Assembly: GCA_049583715.1 (NCBI GenBank)
Contig: JBAUWJ010000066.1
Coordinates: 1-53,471, forward strand
DNA: 53,471 nucleotides
Direction of reading: 5' to 3'
DNA from: JAANXG01 sp049583715
GTDB taxonomy: Bacteria > Pseudomonadota > Gammaproteobacteria > Arenicellales > JAANXG01
The notes beneath the pieces were generated by a model, which was not told the origin of the DNA, ran no database searches, and saw only the letters and a program-made list of their open reading frames with translations. Position numbers and translations under genes: made by a program. This document shows, piece by piece, positions 34,410-42,049 of the stretch. The first letter of the stretch is position 1. Every line of letters begins with the position of its first letter.

Positions 34410-34824
34410 CATTCCCCTCCCCTGCTCTTGCGCAGTCAATTTGATTTATTGGGCGAGGCGACAGGCATCCTCGAGCGGACTATCGGACTCTTTCATTCCA
34501 GGCGTTCAGCCATCGCGTCCGGCACCGCCGCGCAGCGCCGGCGGCCGATGCTCATCGATGGGCGAATCGAACGCGGGAGCGGTCCGCTTGATTATCGCCG
34601 ACACCCCGTTTTTTCAATCAGTATAGACCACGTATCGGCAGCCTCCGGGCGTAGTTTGAGCAGACAAGGATCGGACACAGCGTCCACTGCGCGCGGGGCT
34701 CGGGGCAGCGAGTCATGGACGGCGCAGCGTGGCGACGCGTTTGCCCATCCCCAAAGTCGCAAGTAAGTAAGCCGCGTGCGGCCGTGTTTCCTACCATCCG
34801 TCGACGCCCGACGATGAAACCCTC
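34410..34824. other. 415-base intergenic region before the MetF-like gene
   Basis: No ORF here has a recognisable family or a good ribosome-binding site. The sequence must hold the promoters of the lipoprotein (leftward) and the MetF-like gene (rightward). I see no clear palindrome or promoter pair. Confidence 0.4.
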
Positions 34825-35661
34825 ATGACCGACCGAATCGCAGCATCAATAGAGCTCTCGCCCAAGCAGGCGGTGGAAAGCACCGAGCTGCGCGGCCTCT
34901 TTCCACGGGGTGTGCGCGTCTACATGACGGACATCGGCACGGACACATCCCGGACCATCGCCGCCGGGGCGGCTCGCCTGGCGGACCTCGGCTATGTCGC
35001 GGTACCGCACTTCGCCTCGCGGCGACTCACGTCCCACAAGGATCTGGAGGCACGAATCCGGATGCTGGCCGAAGAGGCCAATGTCGGCGATGTCCTGGTG
35101 ATCGGCGGCGGTCTCGACAGGCCCGCGGGCGAATTTACCTCCACCATGGACGTGCTCGAGACCGGCCTGTTCGACAAGTACGGCATCAAGCGGATCGGCG
35201 TGGCGGGCCACCCCGAAGGCTCCCCCGATTTCAGCAAAGACGCCGCAGAGGAGGCCCTGCGGTTCAAGCAGGAATTCGCCAAACGCACGGACGCCGAGAT
35301 GCGCATCGTCACGCAGTTCGGCTTCGACGCGCCCGGATTCATCCGCTGGGCGGACGGCCTGAGGAACGCGGGAATCGAGCTTCCGGTCCACCTCGGGGTT
35401 GCCGGGCCGGCGAAGGTGACGACACTGGTCAAGTTCGCCGTCATGTGCGGCGTCGGAGCCTCGGTTCAGTTCATCAAGCGCCGCGCGGCATCCCTGGGAA
35501 CCATGGTCAAGGGGTTCGATCCCGAAGAAATCGTGAAGCCCATCGAAGCGCACGTCCGCGACTCGGAGCAGACGCCGATCGAGCAGATCCACGTGTTCGC
35601 CTTCGGCGGCATCAAGAAGGCCGCCGAATGGTTGAAGGAACGGGGTAGCTGGGTCGCCTGA
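34825..35661 (+). CDS. Methylenetetrahydrofolate reductase-like protein (MetF family)
   Basis: 278 residues from the ATG at 34825. The barrel shows typical MetF features: VRVYMTDIGTDTSRTIAAGA, YVAVPHFASRR, DVLVIGGGLDRPAGEF, GIKRIGVAGHPEGSPDFSKD and VTQFGFDAPGFIRWADGL. The usual MetF interconverts methylene- and methyl-H4folate. With the neighbouring corrinoid, methyltransferase and Fhs genes, it would more likely run in the oxidative direction, turning methyl-H4folate from demethylation into methylene-H4folate. It is shorter than E. coli MetF (296 residues) but keeps the core. It is the only rightward gene in this part and faces the SDR at 35828. Confidence 0.83.
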   Translation: MTDRIAASIELSPKQAVESTELRGLFPRGVRVYMTDIGTDTSRTIAAGAARLADLGYVAVPHFASRRLTSHKDLEARIRMLAEEANVGDVLVIGGGLDRPAGEFTSTMDVLETGLFDKYGIKRIGVAGHPEGSPDFSKDAAEEALRFKQEFAKRTDAEMRIVTQFGFDAPGFIRWADGLRNAGIELPVHLGVAGPAKVTTLVKFAVMCGVGASVQFIKRRAASLGTMVKGFDPEEIVKPIEAHVRDSEQTPIEQIHVFAFGGIKKAAEWLKERGSWVA

Positions 35662-35664
35662 ATC

Positions 35665-35680
35665 TCCCTTTGCAAAGGGA
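35665..35680. terminator. Perfect palindrome after the MetF-like gene, possible terminator
   Basis: TCCCTTTGCAAAGGGA is a 16-base perfect palindrome four bases after the MetF-like stop. It lacks a T-run (AAAAGG follows). It may be part of a dispersed repeat rather than a terminator. Confidence 0.4.
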
Positions 35681-35698
35681 AAAGGAGTGGATTTAGGG

Positions 35699-35825
35699 AA
35701 GCTCTGATTAATCGTTTACGTTGTCATTGCGAGCGCAGGGAAGCAATCCAGGATTCCTGCTATTCCTCGCTTTCTGGATTGCTTCGTGGCGTCGCTCCTC
35801 GCAATGACAGCATTAATCAGAGCTT
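35699..35825. repeat. MITE-like palindromic repeat, 127 bp
   Basis: Perfect 14-base terminal inverted repeats AAGCTCTGATTAAT (35699-35712) and ATTAATCAGAGCTT (35812-35825) enclose a second, nested inverted repeat (TGTCATTGCGAGCG...GCAATCCA and TGGATTGC...GCAATGACA). The whole element can fold into one long hairpin. No coding frame is inside. It lies between convergent genes and ends two bases before the stop codon of the SDR at 35828. The core resembles a palindromic repeat seen in many bacteria. Confidence 0.75.
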
Positions 35826-35827
35826 TC

Positions 35828-36427
35828 TTAGTCGACTATGATCACCTTGCCGGTTATCGCGCCTTCGATACTCTTGGCGTAAGCCAGGCCGACGCGGGCC
35901 GATGACACCGGCTCGTGGCCGGGGAAGAACGGGCCGAAGGTGGGGACTGAGACGTCCAGAAGTCCCGGGCTCACCACGTTGATTCTCAAGCCGCGCGGCA
36001 TCTCTATAGCCGCACCGGTTACGAAGCCCGCAAGCGCCCCGTTCGCCGTCGCCGCGCAGGTTCCGGAGCGGACCGGATCACGATCCGGCACGCCGCTGAC
36101 CAATGTGAACGACCCGTCGTCGTTGACGTGGTCCAGACCGCAAAGAACGACGTTGACCTGTCCCATCACCTTGCTGTTGAGGCCGACCATGACCTTCTCC
36201 TGGGTGAGCTCCGTGAAAGGACCGTAATGCACGGATCCCGATGCGCAAGCCACGGCATCGACCTTGCCCGTCTTGCGATACATGGCGCGGATCGAATCGC
36301 GGTCGGTGATATCCGCCTGTATGTCGCCGCTGTTGCGGCCGACTGTGATCAGCTCGTGGCGGGGCCCGAGCTCGTTGCAGACCGCACTGCCGACGGCGCC
36401 GCCGGCGCCGATGACGATGATTTTCAT
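35828..36427 (-). CDS. Short-chain dehydrogenase-like protein lacking the YxxxK motif
   Basis: 199 residues from the ATG at 36427 (MKIIVIGAGGAVGSAVCNEL). The NAD(P) GxGGxxG is intact, but the region that normally holds Tyr-x3-Lys reads SGTCAATANGALAGFVTGAA, so it is an atypical SDR in which I cannot identify the catalytic base. It is the last gene of the leftward corrinoid operon, 81 bases after the RACo-like gene. Its role in one-carbon metabolism is unknown. It is shorter than classical SDRs (about 250 residues). Confidence 0.78.
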   Translation of the reverse strand: MKIIVIGAGGAVGSAVCNELGPRHELITVGRNSGDIQADITDRDSIRAMYRKTGKVDAVACASGSVHYGPFTELTQEKVMVGLNSKVMGQVNVVLCGLDHVNDDGSFTLVSGVPDRDPVRSGTCAATANGALAGFVTGAAIEMPRGLRINVVSPGLLDVSVPTFGPFFPGHEPVSSARVGLAYAKSIEGAITGKVIIVD

Positions 36428-36508
36428 ACTCGTTCTCCTCGAGAATGCAGACTGGTGTTGATCATCTCGGCACGGGCTCGGCCGGCGCACCCAGGGGCCC
36501 GCCGGCGG

Positions 36509-38527
36509 TCAGCTCGGCGCACGCCGACGCCTGTGGCGCCGGCCACGGACCGAGTCTCCGGACATTTCACCGCCTGAGCGTTCGGGCAGCTTGACTCTCT
36601 TCCGGAGCTCCGGGAACGGATCGATCTTGTGGGGGATCGCCATGGCGTTGACGAAGTGCTCCTGGAACCTGGGCTCCACGGCGGTCTCGATCTTGTGGAT
36701 GCGCCTCACGACCCGCTCGATCTCCTCGCGCGCGTTCCTGTCCATCAGGGCCATGCGCGCGCCGTCCCCCGCCGCGTTGCCTACCGAAAACACGTTGTCC
36801 AGATCGCAGTCCGGGATGAGGCCGAGGACCATGGCATACCTGGTGTCGATGTGGCTGCCGAAGGCCCCGGCGATCTTGATGCGGTCGACGTGGTCGACGC
36901 GCATGCGGTCCATCAGCAGCCTCACTCCGGCGTACAGGGCCGCCTTGGCGAGCTGGATCTGGCGTACGTCGTTCTGGGTAATTACGACCCGTACGTTCTC
37001 GTTCTCGTAAAGGAGATACGAAAAGGTCCGGCCATGGGGGAAGATCCTGTCGGTGCGGTCCGCAAGCGCACCGTTGATGATGCCGTCGGAGCTGATGATG
37101 CCGGTCAGGTACATCTCGGCAATCACCTCGATGATGCCCGAGCCGCAAATGCCCGTGACCCTGGTCTCACTGCTCCTGAACGCCTCGGTGTTCGACCAGT
37201 CTTCGCAGCCGATGACCTGAACCCGCGGCTCGAAGGTCTCGGGTTCGATGCGCACCCGCTCGATGGCGCCCGGCGCAGCGCGCTGGCCGCCGCTGATCTG
37301 CGCGCCTTCGAACGCCGGGCCCGTCGGACTCGAGCAGGCCATCAGCCTCTCCCGGTTTCCCAGGACGATCTCGGCGTTGGTGCCGACGTCCACCAGCAGC
37401 GTCATGGCATCGTCATTGTACGGGCGCGCCGACAAGACCATCGCGGCGGCGTCAGCCCCGACATGGCCGGCGATGCAGGGCAGCACGTAGACGCGCGCGT
37501 CGGGGTTGATTTCCAGCTCCAGCGCCGCGGCCGAGGTTTTCACGGATTCGTCGGTGGCCAGTGCGAAGGGCGCCCCGCCGAGCTCGATCGGGTCGATGCC
37601 GAGCAGCAGGTGGTGCATCACCGGGTTGCCTACGAAGGTCACGTCCAGAATATCGTGCAGCTCCGCGCCAGCCTCGGCGGCCACCTCCCCGATCAGGCGG
37701 CTGACGGCCTCGCGGACGGCGCGGGTCATCTCGCGGTCACCTCCCGGGTTCATCATGACGTAAGACACCCGGCTCATCAGGTCCTCGCCATAGCGGATCT
37801 GGGGATTCATGGCGCCCGATGAAGCGAGCACCTTGCCATCGCCGAGGTTGCACAGGTGCACCGCCACGGTGGTGGAGCCCACGTCTATCGCGGCGCCGTA
37901 CACCTTGTCGTGAAAACCCGGCCACAGGGCAATGATGTCCCGCTCGTCGTAGACGGCGACGGTGACCTTCCACGCCCCTTGCCTCAGGATCTTCTGCAGG
38001 CTGCGAATCAGCGCCAGGTCACAACGCAGATCGGTCAGGCCCCACTCGAACTCGAGCGCGAGCTTCAAGCGGGTGAGGTCGCCCTCGGGGTTGTGCATGT
38101 TGGGTTCGGGCACTTCCACGTAGTGCAGCCGGACCATGGGGAACAGATCCAGATCCAGAAGACCCGCCTGCTTGCGCACCACCTGCCGGTGGACCTGGCT
38201 GTCCGGCGGCACATCGATGACCACGTCGTCCAGCAGGCGCGTCTGGCAGGCCAGTCGCCTGCCCTGGGCAAGGCCGAACTGGCGGTCGTATTGCGACTCG
38301 ACGGGCCCGCGGGTACTCAAGTGGTCCAGCCTGGAGCTGATTCCGTGCTTGGCGAACTCCCCCTCCGTGCACAGCACCTGACAGCGCCCGCACATGGCAC
38401 GTCCACCACAGACGGAATCGAGGTCGACGTTCAGGGTCTGGGCCGCCTGCAGCAGCGTCGTCCCCGGCTCGAACTCACCGCGCTTGCCGCTCGGCAGAAA
38501 CACCACCTTGGCCGGTCGCTGGGACAT
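36509..38527 (-). CDS. Corrinoid protein reductive activator (RACo/ASKHA type)
   Basis: 672 residues. The N-terminus is a plant-type 2Fe-2S ferredoxin domain with Cys40, Cys46, Cys49 and Cys94 (VCGGRAMCGRCQ...RRLACQT). After a linker domain comes an ASKHA ATPase-like part: YGAAIDVGSTTVAVHLCNLG, LLVDVGTNAEIVLGN, GICGSGIIEVIAEMYLTG and KIAGAFGSHIDTR. RACo-type proteins use ATP to reduce Co(II) corrinoid back to Co(I) after accidental oxidation. It lies in the same leftward operon as the corrinoid protein and methyltransferase, which it would serve. The arginine-rich tail (RGRRHRRRRAPS) is unusual. Confidence 0.9.
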   Translation of the reverse strand: MSQRPAKVVFLPSGKRGEFEPGTTLLQAAQTLNVDLDSVCGGRAMCGRCQVLCTEGEFAKHGISSRLDHLSTRGPVESQYDRQFGLAQGRRLACQTRLLDDVVIDVPPDSQVHRQVVRKQAGLLDLDLFPMVRLHYVEVPEPNMHNPEGDLTRLKLALEFEWGLTDLRCDLALIRSLQKILRQGAWKVTVAVYDERDIIALWPGFHDKVYGAAIDVGSTTVAVHLCNLGDGKVLASSGAMNPQIRYGEDLMSRVSYVMMNPGGDREMTRAVREAVSRLIGEVAAEAGAELHDILDVTFVGNPVMHHLLLGIDPIELGGAPFALATDESVKTSAAALELEINPDARVYVLPCIAGHVGADAAAMVLSARPYNDDAMTLLVDVGTNAEIVLGNRERLMACSSPTGPAFEGAQISGGQRAAPGAIERVRIEPETFEPRVQVIGCEDWSNTEAFRSSETRVTGICGSGIIEVIAEMYLTGIISSDGIINGALADRTDRIFPHGRTFSYLLYENENVRVVITQNDVRQIQLAKAALYAGVRLLMDRMRVDHVDRIKIAGAFGSHIDTRYAMVLGLIPDCDLDNVFSVGNAAGDGARMALMDRNAREEIERVVRRIHKIETAVEPRFQEHFVNAMAIPHKIDPFPELRKRVKLPERSGGEMSGDSVRGRRHRRRRAPS

Positions 38528-38562
38528 GCTCGTTACGGAACTGCGGTCCGGCGCGACAAGGG

Positions 38563-38958
38563 TTACCGGTCCGCCGTGAATTGTGGGATATCGTTATCCA
38601 GTGTGTAGTAGTCGCCCTTGTCCGCGGTGTAGATGTGCGCCTGAACCGTGAGGCCGGTATCTCCGTTCAAGGTGCCCGCCATGATGGATGTGCGGTCCGT
38701 GTCGTCCCTCTTCCAGAACAGGCTCGAGCCGCAGTAACTGCAGAACCCCCGTTGCGCGGAGGGCGAAGACCGATACCAGCGCAGCACACCCTCGGGGTCG
38801 CGGATCGCGAGTGCCTCGTCACCGGCCTCGGTGGCGGCGACAAAGTGACCGCTGGTCTTGCGGCACTGGGTGCAGTGACAGGCGACGGCCGGTCGCAATG
38901 CACCGTTGACCGTGTAGCTGACGGCGCCGCACAGGCACCCGCCCTCAACCGACGGCAC
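38563..38958 (-). CDS. GFA-family zinc protein (glutathione-dependent formaldehyde-activating type fold)
   Basis: 131 residues if the GTG at 38958 is used; GGAGG lies 4 bases upstream, and an in-frame ATG at 39042 would need a long overlap. Zinc-binding cysteines are seen in GGCLCGAVSY, ACHCTQCRKTSG and GFCSYCGSSLFW. The gene overlaps the end of the methyltransferase gene by 14 bases, so it is part of the operon. GFA proteins were first linked with formaldehyde and glutathione, but most are uncharacterised. In this operon it could handle a one-carbon by-product, an inference. Confidence 0.82.
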   Translation of the reverse strand: MPSVEGGCLCGAVSYTVNGALRPAVACHCTQCRKTSGHFVAATEAGDEALAIRDPEGVLRWYRSSPSAQRGFCSYCGSSLFWKRDDTDRTSIMAGTLNGDTGLTVQAHIYTADKGDYYTLDNDIPQFTADR

Positions 38959-39868
38959 GGCGCCTCCGTCTGTTGCGGCGGCCCACCCCGGCGCCGGCGC
39001 TCGCTTCCACGACGTGAGCCGGGGTCGGCTCGCGGTAGGCACGGATCCACCTCGTGCAGTCCCTGTCGTGGCCCATCAGCACGTCGGCGGCGCGGATCGA
39101 CTGCACGACTTCCTCGTGCAGCGGATTGGTGATGGCCGATGTCATGCCCGCGGCGATCGCCATGGAGAGGAACGCCCCGTTGATGCCATTTCGATTCGGC
39201 AGGCCGAAGCTGACGTTGGACGCGCCGCAGGTGGTGTTGCATTTGAGCTCGTCGCGGATCCGGCGCACCAGGGTGAACACCTGGCGGCCCGCGGTGCCCA
39301 TGGCGCCGATGGGCATGACCAGCGGGTCGACAACCACGTCGGCGGCGGGAATACCGTGGTCGGCGGCCCGCTCGACGATCTTCTTCGCCACTTCGAAGCG
39401 AACGTTCGGATCTTCCGATATGCCGGTCTCGTCGTTGCTGATCGCCACCACCGCGGCCTTGTGCTTGGCCACCAACGGCAGGACGGTCTCGAGACGCTCG
39501 TCCTCGCCGGTCACGGAGTTCACCAGGGCCTTGCCCTGGTAGACGTCGAGGCCCGCCTCCAGCGCGGCCACGATCGAGGAATCGATGCAGATCGGCACGT
39601 CGGTCAGCGACTGCACGAGCTGGATGGCCTTGGCCAGGATCGCCGGCTCGTCCGCCAAAGGGATGCCGGCGTTGACGTCCAGCATCTGCGCGCCGGCCTG
39701 AACCTGCGCGAGGGCATCCGACTCGACCCGCTTGAAGTTGCCCTCCTTCATTTCCCGGGCCAGTATCTTGCGGCCGGTGGGATTGATCCGCTCTCCGATC
39801 AGCACGAAGGGCCTGTCAAACCCGATAACGACCTCTTTCCTGGCGGAACTGATTACGGTGTCGGTCAT
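38945..39868 (-). CDS. Methyltetrahydrofolate:corrinoid methyltransferase (MtgA-like)
   Basis: 307 residues from the ATG at 39868. The dihydropteroate-synthase fold is clear: LIGERINPTGRK, QMLDVNAGIPLADEPAILAK, PICIDSSIVAALEAGL, and GASNVSFGLPNRNGING, which is diagnostic for methyl-H4folate methyltransferases. MtgA of Desulfitobacterium transfers methyl from methyl-corrinoid protein to H4folate in betaine metabolism. The C-terminal 15 residues are rich in Arg. It sits mid-operon between the PF13769 gene and the GFA gene. Confidence 0.88.
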   Translation of the reverse strand: MTDTVISSARKEVVIGFDRPFVLIGERINPTGRKILAREMKEGNFKRVESDALAQVQAGAQMLDVNAGIPLADEPAILAKAIQLVQSLTDVPICIDSSIVAALEAGLDVYQGKALVNSVTGEDERLETVLPLVAKHKAAVVAISNDETGISEDPNVRFEVAKKIVERAADHGIPAADVVVDPLVMPIGAMGTAGRQVFTLVRRIRDELKCNTTCGASNVSFGLPNRNGINGAFLSMAIAAGMTSAITNPLHEEVVQSIRAADVLMGHDRDCTRWIRAYREPTPAHVVEASAGAGVGRRNRRRRRAVG

Positions 39869-39967
39869 TTGTTCTTCTCTACATCGGTTGCTTCATTAAA
39901 GACACGGGCGCACTGGCAACGGCGGCCGCCGGCACTCACCCTACCATGGACTCCACCGCCCGGCATC

Positions 39968-40285
39968 CTACTCATTTGAAGCTGCCACGTCATTGTTGCC
40001 TTTCGACCGGATCAGACGGGTCAGATCTTCATCGGAAATGCTCGTTTCGAACTCCTGGGCGACCCTGTCGACCTCCGCCTGCAGGTCCGACATCGCTACT
40101 TCCCGGGACTCGCGCCGCCACTCACTCAGGTACGCGTCGCTGCTGCCGCGCCCGGCACGCATCGCGGCACGGTCGATCGCCTGCTGGAAGCGGTCCGAGA
40201 GCTGCTTCTTGAACGTGGTGCGGCCGGCCTTGCCGATGACCTGGGCCGGGATGTCGCGCCAGTAGACCGTAATCAGTTTCGCCAT
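39968..40285 (-). CDS. PF13769-type conserved protein (annotated elsewhere as virulence factor)
   Basis: 105 residues beginning MAKLITVYWRDIPAQVIGKA, which I recognise as the opening of a small conserved family usually labelled virulence factor. It has no membrane or signal segment and is rich in charged helices (SSDAYLSEWRRESREVAMSD). It overlaps the DUF1638 gene by 13 bases and lies 99 bases before the methyltransferase gene. The recurring link to corrinoid methyltransferase genes suggests a job in that pathway. The function is not established. Confidence 0.75.
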   Translation of the reverse strand: MAKLITVYWRDIPAQVIGKAGRTTFKKQLSDRFQQAIDRAAMRAGRGSSDAYLSEWRRESREVAMSDLQAEVDRVAQEFETSISDEDLTRLIRSKGNNDVAASNE

Positions 40286-40890
40286 GTCAGGTGCTCCGGA
40301 TCCATGTCGCGCAGGGCCTGATTGAAAGGCTGCAGCCCCGTATGACGGTGTTCAAACTCCAGGCCCAGCCGTCCCGCGGCCCAGCGCGCCTTCTCCAGCA
40401 AGGCAGCGTCGCTGCGCTGCGACAGGTAAACCAGCCGCTTGTAATTCCCGAAATAGATGGACTCCAGCTCGGGATGCTCGTCGATCCCAAGGTCCCGAAG
40501 GATCAGGCGATCGAAATGTCTCGTCAGATAGTCCGTGAGATAGAAGGTGGCGGGCTCCGCTTCGCTGACAGCGTTGAACACCGCGGTGCCGGCGAAGAAC
40601 TCGTAGCAATGGTTGCCCCCGATCCTTTCCACGCCTTCCTGTTCCAGCATGGCATCGAGGCGCCCGCCGGTTCCGCAATCGGCGTAGGCCACGTAGATCC
40701 TGACGTAACGTCCTCGCGCGGCCTCGATCTTGGCGCGCACCGCCTCCGTGATCTTCTGCGGCGTGTTGTGCAGGCGTGCCGGGAGGCACTGGATCTCGAG
40801 GTGATCCCAGCCGCTTTGCTTGAGAACGGCCGTCAGCTCGTGAGCCAGGGCTCCGCAGGCGATGATCAGGCTCTTCGGGAGTTCAGCCAT
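40273..40890 (-). CDS. DUF1638-type protein in the corrinoid operon
   Basis: 205 residues (MAELPKSLIIACGALAHELT). Motifs IACGALAHEL, YVAYADCGTGGRLDAML and GGNHCYEFFAG carry several cysteines and a histidine that could bind metal. The DUF1638 family is found mostly beside corrinoid and methylamine methyltransferase genes. It is separated from the corrinoid protein by 23 bases and overlaps the PF13769 gene. A role in methyl transfer or corrinoid maturation is inferred. Confidence 0.8.
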   Translation of the reverse strand: MAELPKSLIIACGALAHELTAVLKQSGWDHLEIQCLPARLHNTPQKITEAVRAKIEAARGRYVRIYVAYADCGTGGRLDAMLEQEGVERIGGNHCYEFFAGTAVFNAVSEAEPATFYLTDYLTRHFDRLILRDLGIDEHPELESIYFGNYKRLVYLSQRSDAALLEKARWAAGRLGLEFEHRHTGLQPFNQALRDMDPEHLTWRN

Positions 40891-40913
40891 GGCACCGCGC
40901 GAAGGCGTCCCCG

Positions 40914-41630
40914 TCAGCCTGCGGCCTGCCGCGCCTTGACCAGCTCCTTGGCGGTTTCCACCGCCACCGCTGCATCCCGGCAGTAGGCATCGGCGCCGAT
41001 GGCTTCGCTGAACTCCTCATTGAGCGGCGCGCCGCCCACGAGCACGATGTAATCGTCGCGGATGCCCTGCTCCTTCAGAGCGTCGATGACGACCTTCATG
41101 TAAGGCATGGTGGTGGTGAGAAGCGCAGACATGCCGAGAATATCCGGCTTGTGCTCCTCGAGGGCACCCAGGTACTTCTCAACGGGGTTGTTGATGCCGA
41201 GATCGATCACCTCGAAGCCCGCGCCTTCCATCATCATCGAGACCAGGTTCTTGCCGATATCGTGGATATCGCCCTTCACCGTGCCGATCACCATCTTGCC
41301 GATCTGCCTGGCGCCGGTTTCGACGAGCAGCGGGCGCAGGATCTCCATGCCGCCCTTCATGGCATTGGCGGCGAGCAGCACTTCCGGCACAAACAGAATA
41401 CCGTCGCGAAAGTCGATTCCGACGATGCGCATGCCCTCCACCAGCGCGTCGTTAAGGACCTTCTCCGGACTCCAGCCCCGATCCAGCAGGATGCGGGTTC
41501 CTTCGACGATCTCCTCCCTCAACCCATCGTAAAGGTCCGCGTGCATCTGCTCGACGAGCTCGTCATCCGGCAGTTCGGCAAGGATGATTTCTTCTTCGAT
41601 TTCGTCTTCTACTTGATCGGACTCGGCCAT
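40914..41630 (-). CDS. Methylamine-type corrinoid-binding protein (MtbC/MtgC family)
   Basis: 238 residues from the ATG at 41630 (MAESDQVEDEIEEEIILAEL). The N-terminal cap domain ends near residue 105. The B12-binding Rossmann domain has the DxHxxG signature GDIHDIG (Asp121, His123, Gly126), with His123 as the lower cobalt ligand. Further motifs are GMSALLTTTMPYMK and VLVGGAPLNEEF. Such proteins carry the methyl group between an MttB-type and an MtgA-type methyltransferase. An acidic tail of 20 residues at the N-terminus is unusual. It is the first gene of the leftward operon. Confidence 0.9.
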   Translation of the reverse strand: MAESDQVEDEIEEEIILAELPDDELVEQMHADLYDGLREEIVEGTRILLDRGWSPEKVLNDALVEGMRIVGIDFRDGILFVPEVLLAANAMKGGMEILRPLLVETGARQIGKMVIGTVKGDIHDIGKNLVSMMMEGAGFEVIDLGINNPVEKYLGALEEHKPDILGMSALLTTTMPYMKVVIDALKEQGIRDDYIVLVGGAPLNEEFSEAIGADAYCRDAAVAVETAKELVKARQAAG

Positions 41631-42049
41631 TGCGTCTTGTCTCGTCGTAGGTTGGTATCGGCCGCTTTGGGATGAAGGCCGCCTTCTGTAGTGGACAGCG
41701 GATCCGTCCATATTGCTTCAGGGCCGCTATTTACGCCCTGATTCGGCCGCTATGCTGGCACGCCCGCGACATGAGGTGTACGGAAAACGACACTAAAAAT
41801 TCGGCGCCCGGTGCGGACAATTCCAGGTACTGTCGATTAAGGGATAGCGCATGTCGCTAATGCAGTTCACCGGATGATATCCGCTTTGATAGATTTTCGC
41901 CGCCCCTTCGAACAGGCGGCAGGCAGGCAGCCGATCGGTCCGACCCGGGCCCCGTCAAGGACCGGCAACCTCCATTTTCGAACGCACTAAAGGCACAAGC
42001 ACTCGCGTCGCCAGCGCGCCAGCGCGACCGGCCCCAACAGAGGTGGGAC
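41631..42049. other. Divergent promoter region between corrinoid operon and fhs
   Basis: 419 non-coding bases separate the corrinoid operon (leftward) from fhs (rightward). No supported gene is present. The element at 41831-41861 (TGTCGATTAA and TGTCGCTAAT, 21 bases apart) resembles a direct-repeat AraC-type site, and TAGCG-N5-CGCTA at 41845-41859 is a dyad. Confidence 0.5.
41831..41861. promoter_or_regulatory. Candidate AraC-type direct-repeat operator
   Basis: TGTCGATTAA (41831-41840) and TGTCGCTAAT (41852-41861) agree at 7 of 10 positions and start 21 bases apart, two helical turns. That spacing suits an AraC-family dimer such as the GbdR-like protein. It overlaps the 15-base dyad at 41845-41859. 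Confidence 0.35.

Noticed and set aside
38563..39042. Longer GFA protein starting at 39042
   Set aside because: It would overlap the methyltransferase gene by about 100 bases. The GTG at 38958 has a good GGAGG site and gives a normal-length protein.
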